The notes below the pieces were generated by a model. The model ran no database searches, was not told the origin of the DNA, and saw nothing but the letters and a program-made list of their open reading frames with translations. The position numbers and the translations under genes were made by a program. Below, one piece after another: positions 43,613 to 52,188 of a stretch of 64,000 bases of DNA (the first letter of the stretch is position 1; each line of letters begins with the position of its first letter). This DNA is from JAGQYP01 sp041392305 (GTDB taxonomy: Bacteria > Bacteroidota > Bacteroidia > Flavobacteriales_D > Crocinitomicaceae). The stretch covers positions 124,001 through 188,000 of the forward strand of contig JAWKMJ010000003.1 in the NCBI GenBank assembly GCA_041392305.1. Reading direction: 5' to 3'.

Positions 43613-46186
43613 ATGAAAAATTTATTAGCACTCACACTTATTACCCTATTTACCCTATCTGCTTTTTCTCAGAAACCTGATAATATTCAAGGTGACAATG
43701 AAGGCACTAAGATTTCTTGGTATTTTTCTGTTAAACCGGTCAGTGAAACCGAAGTAGACTTAGTAATGAAAGCCGTATTGGCTGACCATTGGCATGTTTT
43801 TTCTACAACTCATGACCCAATGAAAGCTGATTTTACTGGGACACCAACCACATTCAAATTTGAACCAAATGCATCTTACAAACTAATTGGCAGTGTAAGG
43901 GAACCCAAACCAAAAGCGGTTACCTCTTCGATTGGAACTGAAATCTATCATGATAAACACAGTGTAAGCTTTAAACAAAGAATCAAGATTCTAGACAAAA
44001 AGAAATTTGATATTAAAATGACATTTGACTATCAAGTGTGTTATGAAAGCTGCTTGATGCCTCAAACTGATCTACCCTTTACCTGGTCGATTGATCCTTC
44101 GAATCTTGCTAGCTCAGCAGCATCAAATGATCAGGGGAATAAAGAAGGTAACACTATCGACTCTAGTCAAGTGAATAACACAACTGAAAAGGTATTGGCT
44201 CCTGGAGAATGTCCTGATCCACAAGAAGATACTTCGCATGTGACATGGGCTTACAAATCGTACTTTATTGAAAAAGGACTTTATGAAATGGTACTTACTG
44301 CCAGATTGGATAGTGGTTGGCATTTGGTCTATAGTGATGCAAAAGAATTTTTAGAAGAATTGGATTTTCAATTTGCAAAAAATGAGGACTTATGGGAATT
44401 GCAGGGAGATTTGCAAAAAGAAAAATACCTTACTGGAAATGATAGTATTTTAAACAGATCAATTGACTACTACTCAGGTGTGATCGAGTTTAAACAAAAG
44501 ATCAAACTCAAAACAGACAGTCTGCCCATTATTGGTGGAACAATAAAATACACCACTATTTCAGAAAAATATATCTCAGTCCCTATGGCTGCTGATATTC
44601 ATGTAGACCTGAAAAAAGCACGAAAAAGTGAGGAGGCAACCAAAATCCCTAGTTCATTGTGGGCCATTTTTGTTATGGGATTCTTAGGTGGATTAGCCGC
44701 TCTTCTAACTCCTTGTGTGTTTCCAATGATCCCGATGACAGTTAGTTTTTTCACCAAACAGTCCAAAACAAAGTCTGAAGGAATCAGAAATGCCATTATT
44801 TATGGTGTTTCTATTATCGTAATTTATGTGCTTCTTGGGTTAGGTGTAACTTTGATCTTCGGAGCTGGCGCTTTAAATGCATTGAGTACGAATGTATGGT
44901 TTAATCTAGCCTTCTTTATTCTTTTGGTAGTATTTGGAGCTTCCTTCCTAGGAGCATTTGAAATCCGATTACCCTCATCCTGGATTAATAGAGCAGATAA
45001 AAATGCGGATAAAGGTGGTTTAATTGGAATCTTCTTTATGGCCTTCACTCTTGGATTGGTATCATTTTCATGTACTGGACCTATTATTGGGACTTTACTT
45101 GTTGAATCTGTAGACAATGGGATAATGGGACCTTTTTGGGGAATGTTTGGTTTCGCTTTAGCTTTGGCCCTTCCATTTACTCTGTTTTCTGCCTTCCCAG
45201 GCTGGTTGAATTCCATGCCTCAATCAGGTGGTTGGCTGAATTCTGTGAAGGTGGTTCTGGGTCTCCTGGAAATCGCACTTGCGTTTAAATTTCTTTCCAA
45301 TGCAGACTTAGTTGTACAAGCCGAAATGCTCACTAGAGAACTCTACATTTCTTTCTGGATTGTAATTTTCTCGATCATGGGATTCTATCTTTTGGGGAAA
45401 ATAAAAATGCCTCATGATTCTGATTTACCACATGTTTCTGTTCCTAGACTTTCTTTTGCAATTGTAATTTTTGCCTTTGTTGTTTATATGATTCCAGGAA
45501 TGTGGGGTGCTCCATTATCAATGCTCAGTGGAATTTTACCCCCTCAAACCGAACAGTACAGTGAATACCCTTATGGAATTGGAGGGCAACCACCGCAATA
45601 CGATATGCCAGAAGGTACACATCCAGGACCAAATGGAATGCCTGTATTCCATGATTATGATGAAGCTCTTGCACATGCAAGAAAGGAGAAAAAACCATTA
45701 TTGCTTGACTTCACGGGATGGGCTTGTGCAAATTGTCGAAGAATGGAAGACAATGTTTGGAAAAAACCTGAAATCACTAAAATTATGGTTGAAGAGTATG
45801 TTGTTGTTTCTCTATACGTAGATGAGGATCAAACTCTTGAATCTCCTATTACCATGGATGATGGAACAGTAATAAAAACAGTTGGTCAAAAGTGGATGTA
45901 TATGGAAGAAAAAAGATATGGCCAAACTTCCCAACCTTTATATATTGTCGTGGATCATGAAGAAGAAATGATCGGGCCAACAATGACTTATGATACTGAA
46001 GCTGATCTTCAAGGGAGATATAAAAAATGGTTAGAAGACAATTTAAAAGAGTATAAAGAAAGAATCAATGAATTCACGGTTACTCCAAAAAGTTATCGTT
46101 TGGTTAAATCTTGCTATACACAAGAAGTTCCAAATTACGAGGAAATTGAGAAAATGATCTTTGGAGAAGAAGCTGAAAATGAATAA
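43613..46186 (+). CDS. dsbD: Thiol:disulfide interchange protein DsbD
   Basis: An 857-residue protein with a signal peptide. It has two alpha-type domains in a row: ~30-165 with VLADHWHVFSTTHDP and VCYESCLMPQ, and ~210-330 with LTARLDSGWHLVYSD, which has no matching cysteine pair. Then eight membrane helices of the CcdA-like beta domain (LGGLAALLTPCVFPMIPMTVSFF and VSFSCTGPIIGTLL carry the Cys pair) and a C-terminal thioredoxin-like domain with WACANC (~695-705). It moves electrons from cytoplasmic thioredoxin to the periplasm. Confidence 0.93.
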   Translation: MKNLLALTLITLFTLSAFSQKPDNIQGDNEGTKISWYFSVKPVSETEVDLVMKAVLADHWHVFSTTHDPMKADFTGTPTTFKFEPNASYKLIGSVREPKPKAVTSSIGTEIYHDKHSVSFKQRIKILDKKKFDIKMTFDYQVCYESCLMPQTDLPFTWSIDPSNLASSAASNDQGNKEGNTIDSSQVNNTTEKVLAPGECPDPQEDTSHVTWAYKSYFIEKGLYEMVLTARLDSGWHLVYSDAKEFLEELDFQFAKNEDLWELQGDLQKEKYLTGNDSILNRSIDYYSGVIEFKQKIKLKTDSLPIIGGTIKYTTISEKYISVPMAADIHVDLKKARKSEEATKIPSSLWAIFVMGFLGGLAALLTPCVFPMIPMTVSFFTKQSKTKSEGIRNAIIYGVSIIVIYVLLGLGVTLIFGAGALNALSTNVWFNLAFFILLVVFGASFLGAFEIRLPSSWINRADKNADKGGLIGIFFMAFTLGLVSFSCTGPIIGTLLVESVDNGIMGPFWGMFGFALALALPFTLFSAFPGWLNSMPQSGGWLNSVKVVLGLLEIALAFKFLSNADLVVQAEMLTRELYISFWIVIFSIMGFYLLGKIKMPHDSDLPHVSVPRLSFAIVIFAFVVYMIPGMWGAPLSMLSGILPPQTEQYSEYPYGIGGQPPQYDMPEGTHPGPNGMPVFHDYDEALAHARKEKKPLLLDFTGWACANCRRMEDNVWKKPEITKIMVEEYVVVSLYVDEDQTLESPITMDDGTVIKTVGQKWMYMEEKRYGQTSQPLYIVVDHEEEMIGPTMTYDTEADLQGRYKKWLEDNLKEYKERINEFTVTPKSYRLVKSCYTQEVPNYEEIEKMIFGEEAENE

Positions 46187-46336
46187 AATAGATATTTTTA
46201 GATTAAAAGAGCCACAAGTATATCATTCAAAAAGTGGTTTGTATTTCCTTGATTTGGAAGCAACAAAAGTCAAAAAATTAATTTCGACTTTGTTATTGTT
46301 ATAAAAATTCACCAAATTTGTACCAAATACAGCTGA

Positions 46337-46579
46337 ATGAAGACTCATTTTTTAAAGAAATTCTTACTTACCATTGCGCTAATACTTGCGTCACACGGGT
46401 TATTCGCTCAGCCTCCGGGTGGACCACCTCCAGGTGGAACTACTGGAACTCCCCCACCAGATTGTTGGCCAGCTCCTTGTATTCCAGTTGATGGAGGTAT
46501 TGGATTTTTGGTTTTAGCCGGTGCTGCTTTGGGAGGAAAGAAATTGTATGATGCTCAAAAACGAAAAGCTGAAAAATAA
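46337..46579 (+). CDS. Tiny Pro/Gly-rich exported protein with PVDGG-TM-basic C-terminal sorting-like tail
   Basis: An 80-residue protein: signal peptide (MKTHFLKKFLLTIALILAS...), a short Pro/Gly/Thr linker with two cysteines (PPDCWPAPC), then the motif IPVDGGIGF, a hydrophobic helix (FLVLAGAALGG) and a basic end (KKLYDAQKRKAEK). Motif, helix and basic cluster are the three parts of exosortase recognition tails; I recall a Bacteroidota family called PID-CTERM with P-[IV]-D-G-G at this place. It overlaps the exosortase gene by 32 bp. Nearly all of it is sorting signal, so it may be a marker or minimal substrate. Confidence 0.75.
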   Translation: MKTHFLKKFLLTIALILASHGLFAQPPGGPPPGGTTGTPPPDCWPAPCIPVDGGIGFLVLAGAALGGKKLYDAQKRKAEK

Positions 46580-47141
46580 AGTTCAGTCCTTTTTTCAAAA
46601 TCCCATTTTCCGATTTTTATTTGTCGCAGGAATCCTTTATTGGGTGTGGTTTATTTTTTATGAAACATACTTAATTCCACACACCGATTTTGATTATTTC
46701 GTGACAAAAAACTTGGTTGAAGTCACGAATGGCACATATAGCTTATTGGGTGTTCAAACTATGGTCGACGAAGAGTCGCAACACATAGTAATTTCCTTGG
46801 CAACTCACCCAGACACAGGCGTTTGGGTAGGCACCCCTTGCAACGGATTGAAGTTATTTGCATTATTTAGTATTTTCATCATTGCCTATCCAGGAAAGAT
46901 TAAGCACAAATTATGGTTTATCCCAACAGGAATTTTCGTCATCTATTGGATCAATGTCATTCGAATCATGCTCTTACTCAAACTGATTTCTGTCAATCCG
47001 GAATTATTTCAGTTCAACCATAATTATACCTTCACGATATCAGTCTATACCGTAATCTTTATTCTTTGGATAGTTTGGGCAAAATATTTCGGAAAGTTTA
47101 AAATCGAGAGTCAACCAGATCCTCCGGTTTCAGAATCTTAA
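46548..47141 (+). CDS. Exosortase/archaeosortase family membrane protease
   Basis: A 197-residue integral membrane protein (from ATG 46548; ATG 46551 also possible). The catalytic residues of the family are visible: Cys98 in WVGTPCNGLKLFAL, Arg129 in WINVIRIMLLL and His148 in FQFNHNYTF, lying in or near membrane helices. It should cut proteins with a matching C-terminal motif and pass them on, as the PVDGG tail of the gene it overlaps suggests. Its last 44 bp overlap the convergent response regulator gene. Confidence 0.86.
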   Translation: MMLKNEKLKNKVQSFFQNPIFRFLFVAGILYWVWFIFYETYLIPHTDFDYFVTKNLVEVTNGTYSLLGVQTMVDEESQHIVISLATHPDTGVWVGTPCNGLKLFALFSIFIIAYPGKIKHKLWFIPTGIFVIYWINVIRIMLLLKLISVNPELFQFNHNYTFTISVYTVIFILWIVWAKYFGKFKIESQPDPPVSES

Positions 47142-48132
47142 TCGCCGATCCCTTTACCTCAATAATTCCATCTGATTTAAATTCACTTAACATTCGAATT
47201 ACGGATTCAGTACTGGTTCCCACCAAAGACGCCAATTCTTCTCTAGACATATTGATCCATTCAGAATGAATCTTGTGATCCAAACGAGCTAAAACTTTGG
47301 AAACTCTTAACCTAACTGTATCATAAGCCAATTCAAGTAACTCTTTATTTCTGCGATCTAAAATCTGAAGTAAATGATTGGTAAGCGCTGTATTTAAGCT
47401 TGCATTTTTACCTAATTCACCTATAAAGAAATCAACTGGAATGATCGCCAGTTCAGAGTCTTCAACTGCAAGTACACTCTCCCCATAGACTTTCTTCGAC
47501 ATTAATCCAGATTCACCGAAAAAATCTCCGGTCGATAAAATATCTAAGGTAAATTCCTTGCTGTCCTCATTCTCGGAGTATTGCCTTAACAATCCAGATT
47601 TCACAAAAAACAAATCATTAGCAGAATCCCCTTCGAAATAAACGTTTGTTCGCTTACTTACAAGCTTTGTTTTCACCTTTTCATGGGCCAATATCTTTTC
47701 AATCAATTTCTCCAAATCTGTGGCTTCAAAGTAGCTTTCAATACTGGATGAACTGGACACAAAACTTTTTTGAATTCGTTTTTCAACCGTATTTAAAAGA
47801 TCCATTTCTGTAAATGGTTTGGTTAAATAGTCGTCCGCACCTAAGTTCATTCCTTTTCTGAAGTCTTCTTTATCTGCTTTTGCTGAAAGAAACAAAAACG
47901 GGATGTTCTTTGTATTTGGATCCTGCCCCAACATGTATAAAACACTATATCCATCCAATCCAGGCATCATAATATCGCAGATTACCAGGTCAGGAAGCTC
48001 TCGTTTCACTAATTCTACACCTTGTTTTCCATCTGAGGCAGTAACCACATTATAATTGGAGAGTTCCAACAATTCTTCGATATTTTCTCGCATTTCAAGA
48101 TTGTCCTCAATCACAGCAATTTTTTTCGACAT
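47098..48132 (-). CDS. Response regulator: receiver + cyclic-nucleotide-binding-like + Crp-type HTH
   Basis: A 344-residue three-part regulator. The receiver (~1-125) has Asp53 in LVICDIMMPGLDG and LTKPF near 105. A CAP-like effector domain follows (~150-270; YFEGDSANDLFFVKSGLLRQYS, STGDFFGESGLMS), then a Crp HTH (MSREELASLVGTSTESVIRMLSEFKSDGII). This joins phosphorelay input to Crp-type DNA binding. It is 6 bp after the histidine kinase gene, so the two form a pair. Confidence 0.9.
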   Translation of the reverse strand: MSKKIAVIEDNLEMRENIEELLELSNYNVVTASDGKQGVELVKRELPDLVICDIMMPGLDGYSVLYMLGQDPNTKNIPFLFLSAKADKEDFRKGMNLGADDYLTKPFTEMDLLNTVEKRIQKSFVSSSSSIESYFEATDLEKLIEKILAHEKVKTKLVSKRTNVYFEGDSANDLFFVKSGLLRQYSENEDSKEFTLDILSTGDFFGESGLMSKKVYGESVLAVEDSELAIIPVDFFIGELGKNASLNTALTNHLLQILDRRNKELLELAYDTVRLRVSKVLARLDHKIHSEWINMSREELASLVGTSTESVIRMLSEFKSDGIIEVKGSAIKILKPEDLVDSRF

Positions 48133-48138
48133 AATGTT

Positions 48139-49647
48139 TTAATTTTTTATTTCAACAAAAAAGGTTGTACCATTATTTTCTTCTGATTCAAAATAGATCG
48201 ATCCACCCATAATCCTCAAATATCTTTGAACGATATATAAACCTAATCCAGTTCCTTGAATGTGCTCTGCATTCTGAGCTCTAAAAAAGCGTTCAAACAA
48301 GTTGCGTTGCTCACCTAAAGGTATTCCTATCCCTAAATCTCGAACTGAAAAATGTAATGAATTTCCTCTGTCGTATACTTTAATTTCAATAGGATCACCT
48401 TCTTCTGAATATTTAATGGCATTCGTTACCAAATTATTCAGAACGTTTAAAAGTAGCCTTGGATCCAGTAAAAACTGGTCATTAGTTAAATCAAATTCCA
48501 AACGAATAAATTGATCTTTTTTCAGGAGCACTTCTAAATCTGATTTCGCCTTTTCAAATACTTCTCTAATGTTGATTGGTTTGGGATTGTAATGTACTTT
48601 ATCACTCTCCATCTCATCAATAGAAAGAAAATCACTCAAAATATCGATAAGGGCGTGTACCGAATTTTTGATTCGATCTAAATGCTTTGTGGTTTTGGAT
48701 AATTCATTTCTTTCAATGTATTTACAAACAATGTCTGATGATGAAAGAATTGCACTTAGAGGTGTCCTAAACTCATGAGAGGCCATGGAAACAAATCGAG
48801 TTTTTAATTCGTTGAGTGCCTTCTCTTTTTCAAGTGCTTCAAGCATTTGCTCATTCAGCATTACCTGTTGCGTAATATTCCGCTCTACAACCAAAATTTG
48901 CTCAATTATCCCATTTTCAGAAGCCAGTGGAACCGAACTCAACTGATAATGATTTTTCTTAAGATTTACCTGAAAACTTGTACTATTCCCTTCAAATACC
49001 TGCTTTAAATTAGATTTGATTTCCTCATGCAATCTTTTGGGTAAGCGATCTAAATAATTCGTTCCAATTAACTTTTCTGAAGTAATCCCCATGGAATATA
49101 ACTCTTCCCCTTCGACAAATACATAGTTCAAATTACGATCAAAAACATTGATTGTTCCTTCAGGGAAATTTCTAGCAATTAATTGATGCAGTTTCTGGCT
49201 TTCTCTAAGTTCCTGAGTTCGTTTTTCAACCTTTTTCTCCAAACTTTTGTTCAAGAGAAGAATTTCCTTTTCATTTTCTACTCTTTTGGAAATATCAGAC
49301 ACTAAACCTACAGAAAAACGATTTCCATTCTCCTCTAGGCTACTTAGACTGATCTCTACATCCACTAAACTCCCATCCTTTCTCTGTCCCTGTAGCGTCA
49401 TTCCAATTCCCATGGTTCGAGTCATGGGTTTCTCCATAAAACCTTTATGATGTGTCTTATGCTTATCTCTTACCGCTTTCGGTATCAAAACATCTAATTT
49501 CCGCCCCAACAACTCTCCTTCGTTGTATCCAAAAATAACCTCCAGCCTTTGATTGACCTTAACAATTTCCCCGGAGGTATTCACAATCACAATTCCCTCC
49601 TTGATATTTTGAAACAGTAATTCGTATAAATTTTCTCCTTCTTCCAA
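48139..49647 (-). CDS. PAS-domain sensor histidine kinase
   Basis: A 502-residue cytoplasmic kinase: two PAS domains (~5-130 with GEIVKVNQRLEVIFGYNEGELLG, and ~160-275), a DHp helix with His291 in MASHEFRTPLSAILSS, and HATPase (NLVTNAIKYSEEGD N box, RDLGIGIPLGE, GTGLGLYIVQRYL). No membrane segment, so it senses an internal signal such as redox, a ligand or light. The start is TTG; an in-frame stop lies 5 codons upstream, so no ATG is available. It is divergent from the copper ATPase (79 bp) and the partner of the receiver-CAP-HTH regulator. Confidence 0.9.
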   Translation of the reverse strand: MEEGENLYELLFQNIKEGIVIVNTSGEIVKVNQRLEVIFGYNEGELLGRKLDVLIPKAVRDKHKTHHKGFMEKPMTRTMGIGMTLQGQRKDGSLVDVEISLSSLEENGNRFSVGLVSDISKRVENEKEILLLNKSLEKKVEKRTQELRESQKLHQLIARNFPEGTINVFDRNLNYVFVEGEELYSMGITSEKLIGTNYLDRLPKRLHEEIKSNLKQVFEGNSTSFQVNLKKNHYQLSSVPLASENGIIEQILVVERNITQQVMLNEQMLEALEKEKALNELKTRFVSMASHEFRTPLSAILSSSDIVCKYIERNELSKTTKHLDRIKNSVHALIDILSDFLSIDEMESDKVHYNPKPINIREVFEKAKSDLEVLLKKDQFIRLEFDLTNDQFLLDPRLLLNVLNNLVTNAIKYSEEGDPIEIKVYDRGNSLHFSVRDLGIGIPLGEQRNLFERFFRAQNAEHIQGTGLGLYIVQRYLRIMGGSIYFESEENNGTTFFVEIKN

Positions 49648-49726
49648 TTGAATTCTTCTTTAGTACTAAATTAGTGGTTTCTTTTACTTCTGATTCCTCG
49701 AAAGCTGATTTTTATCAAATTGAAAT

Positions 49727-52138
49727 TTGTCAATCGATAGTTGTTTTCAGATCGAAATTCCGAAATTCGCAGAAAAAAGATTGAAAGGAGAACATTGCCA
49801 TCATTGTGGAGAGATCATAGAAGAGAATATTGAATACGATTCTTATGCTTTCTGTTGCGAAGGATGTCGCACTGTCTATCAAATATTAACAGAAAATGAT
49901 TTAGGTGAATTTTACACTATTGATTCTGATGCAGGCCGAAAACAAAAATCAATTGATTCTGAAAAATTCGACTACCTAGATATTCAAGAGATTCAACATA
50001 AATTGATTTCCTTCTCGGATAATGAAATCAATAAAATCGTTCTTTTTTTGCCGGATATTCACTGCAGTTCTTGTATTTGGCTTCTGGAAAATCTCAAAAG
50101 ATTGCACCCAGCAATTCGCAATTCACAGGTTGATTTCATTAAAAAAGAAGCAACGATAACTTATGATTCAAAATCGATTAAATTATCGGAATTAGCTATT
50201 CTACTATCAAAAATCGGATATGAACCTAATATCAATCTGGAAACCAAAGCCGAAAAAAAATCGCACATCAATAAACCTCTTCTATATAAGTTAGGTGTAG
50301 CCGGATTTTGTTTTGGAAACGTGATGCTTCTGAGCTTTCCTGAATATCTTGGGTTGTCCAGTGATCAATCCGATTTTCAAAAGCTATTTGCATTGCTAAA
50401 TATGTTCCTTTCTTTACCTGTGCTAATCTATTCGTCCAGAGACTATTTCATTTCAGCATTTAAAGGGATTCGCAGTCGGTTTTTTAATATAGATATTCCC
50501 ATCTCACTTGGAATTGTTACCTTATTTTTTCGTTCCTCTTATGAAGTACTAAGCCAAACTGGAGCAGGGTATTTTGATTCGCTTACCGGACTCATTTTCT
50601 TTCTATTAGTTGGAAAGTGGTTTCAAGACAAAACCTATCGAGGCATTCAGTTTGAACGTTCTTATAAATCTTATTTCCCAATCGCAGTGAAGAAAAAAGA
50701 GGGAAATATAGAGACCATTATTCCTTTAGAAAATTTGAAAGTTGGCGACCAACTCATTATTCGAAACGAGGAAATTATTCCAGCAGATGCCCGATTACTT
50801 GAAGGGGAAGCCCATATCGACTACAGTTTTGTTACCGGGGAATCAAAAACCACTTCCATCCAAGAAAATGAAAAAATATTTGCCGGAGGAAGACAAAAAG
50901 GACAAAATATTCTTGTGGAGATTGAAAAGGAAGTCAATAATTCCTATTTAACAAGTCTGTGGAACCAAGACATCTTCCGAAAAGACGAGAAATCTGGCTA
51001 TAAAAACTTTGTGGACAATATTAGTCGCTATTTTACATTTGCCATATTGTTAGTAGCCGCAATCGCTCTCGGATACTGGATTACAGTAAATTCGGGATTG
51101 GCTTTCAATGTTTTCACGGCCGTTTTAATTGTTGCATGCCCATGTGCTCTAGCTCTCACACTTCCTTTCACTTATGGAAACGGGATACGAATTTTAGGGA
51201 AACGTGGACTTTTTCTCAAATCCCCGGAGATCATTGAACGCATGCACACTGTAACCGACATTGTTTTTGATAAAACTGGTACCATCACAGACTCCACAAA
51301 ATCAGAAATTGAAGTTGAGCTTCCTCAAGAAGAATGGATAAATGTCACTTCTATTTTGAGTCATTCAAGTCATCCTATAGCAGAGATTATTTGTAATCAA
51401 CTTAAAACAGATCAAATTCCAATCACAGGGTTTCAAGAACACAAAGGAAAAGGTATCGCTGCTCAAATTGGAAATGAGGAATTTAGAATTGGTTCTTCAA
51501 GTTGGATTCTGGGAATAGATGAAAATAAGAAGTCGGGGATATGGGTAGAAAAAAATGGGCAATATATCGGTTTAATTACGATAAAGAATGCTTACCGAAA
51601 AGACTTTATACACCTCCTTGAATTCTCATCAAACTATGAATTCCATGTGATTTCAGGAGACAATGAAGGCGAGAAAGAGTATTTAGCTTCTTTGAAAATC
51701 CCGGCTTCCAATCTTCATTTTAACGCAAGCCCTGAGGACAAGCTCGCCTATATCAAAAAGCTTCAAAAAGAAGGAAAAGTTACCCTAATGGTGGGTGATG
51801 GCTTGAATGATGCTGGAGCCTTAAAACAAAGCAATGTTGGTTTTGCAATTAATGAAAATGTCTACAATTTTTCACCTTCTTGCGACGGTATTATATTGGC
51901 CTCAAATTTCGCACATATTACCGACTTTTTGAAGTTTTCGAAGAGCAGTATGGATGTTGTAAAGATTTCGATACTGATATCCTTTTTGTATAATGTAGTT
52001 GGACTTTCTTTTGCAGTTACAGGAAATCTCACGCCTCTTGTCGCGGCTATTCTTATGCCGCTTTCTTCCATTTCCGTTGTAACAGTTGTGACACTACTTA
52101 CCAACATTCTTGGTAGAAAAATAAAAAGGAGGACCTAA
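49727..52138 (+). CDS. Heavy-metal P1B-type ATPase, CcoI/FixI-like
   Basis: An 803-residue copper-type transporter. The N-terminus has a Cys-rich domain (HCHHCGEII..., FCCEGCRTVYQIL) of the FixI/CcoI type, then an HMA domain with DIHCSSCIWLLE (~111-120), eight membrane helices with the CPx motif VACPCALALT, and the phosphorylated Asp in VFDKTGTITDST, with GDGLNDAGAL near the end. Such ATPases load copper into cbb3 oxidase. No cco genes are here. The start is TTG at 49727; a TGA lies two codons upstream. Gene stands next to the sensor kinase. Confidence 0.88.
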   Translation: MSIDSCFQIEIPKFAEKRLKGEHCHHCGEIIEENIEYDSYAFCCEGCRTVYQILTENDLGEFYTIDSDAGRKQKSIDSEKFDYLDIQEIQHKLISFSDNEINKIVLFLPDIHCSSCIWLLENLKRLHPAIRNSQVDFIKKEATITYDSKSIKLSELAILLSKIGYEPNINLETKAEKKSHINKPLLYKLGVAGFCFGNVMLLSFPEYLGLSSDQSDFQKLFALLNMFLSLPVLIYSSRDYFISAFKGIRSRFFNIDIPISLGIVTLFFRSSYEVLSQTGAGYFDSLTGLIFFLLVGKWFQDKTYRGIQFERSYKSYFPIAVKKKEGNIETIIPLENLKVGDQLIIRNEEIIPADARLLEGEAHIDYSFVTGESKTTSIQENEKIFAGGRQKGQNILVEIEKEVNNSYLTSLWNQDIFRKDEKSGYKNFVDNISRYFTFAILLVAAIALGYWITVNSGLAFNVFTAVLIVACPCALALTLPFTYGNGIRILGKRGLFLKSPEIIERMHTVTDIVFDKTGTITDSTKSEIEVELPQEEWINVTSILSHSSHPIAEIICNQLKTDQIPITGFQEHKGKGIAAQIGNEEFRIGSSSWILGIDENKKSGIWVEKNGQYIGLITIKNAYRKDFIHLLEFSSNYEFHVISGDNEGEKEYLASLKIPASNLHFNASPEDKLAYIKKLQKEGKVTLMVGDGLNDAGALKQSNVGFAINENVYNFSPSCDGIILASNFAHITDFLKFSKSSMDVVKISILISFLYNVVGLSFAVTGNLTPLVAAILMPLSSISVVTVVTLLTNILGRKIKRRT

Positions 52139-52188
52139 AAAGAATCCTCCTAACTTGTTGCCTTGAGATTTAGGTTTGTTCTGTACTA

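Noticed and set aside
45507..45821. ORF overlapping dsbD in another plus-strand frame (104 codons)
   Set aside because: It lies wholly inside the dsbD coding region, which has clear domain matches in its own frame.
52136..52175. Hairpin AGGAGGA...TCCTCCT after the copper ATPase
   Set aside because: A 7-bp stem can form (loop about 11 nt), but there is no U-run on either strand; terminator call not supported.
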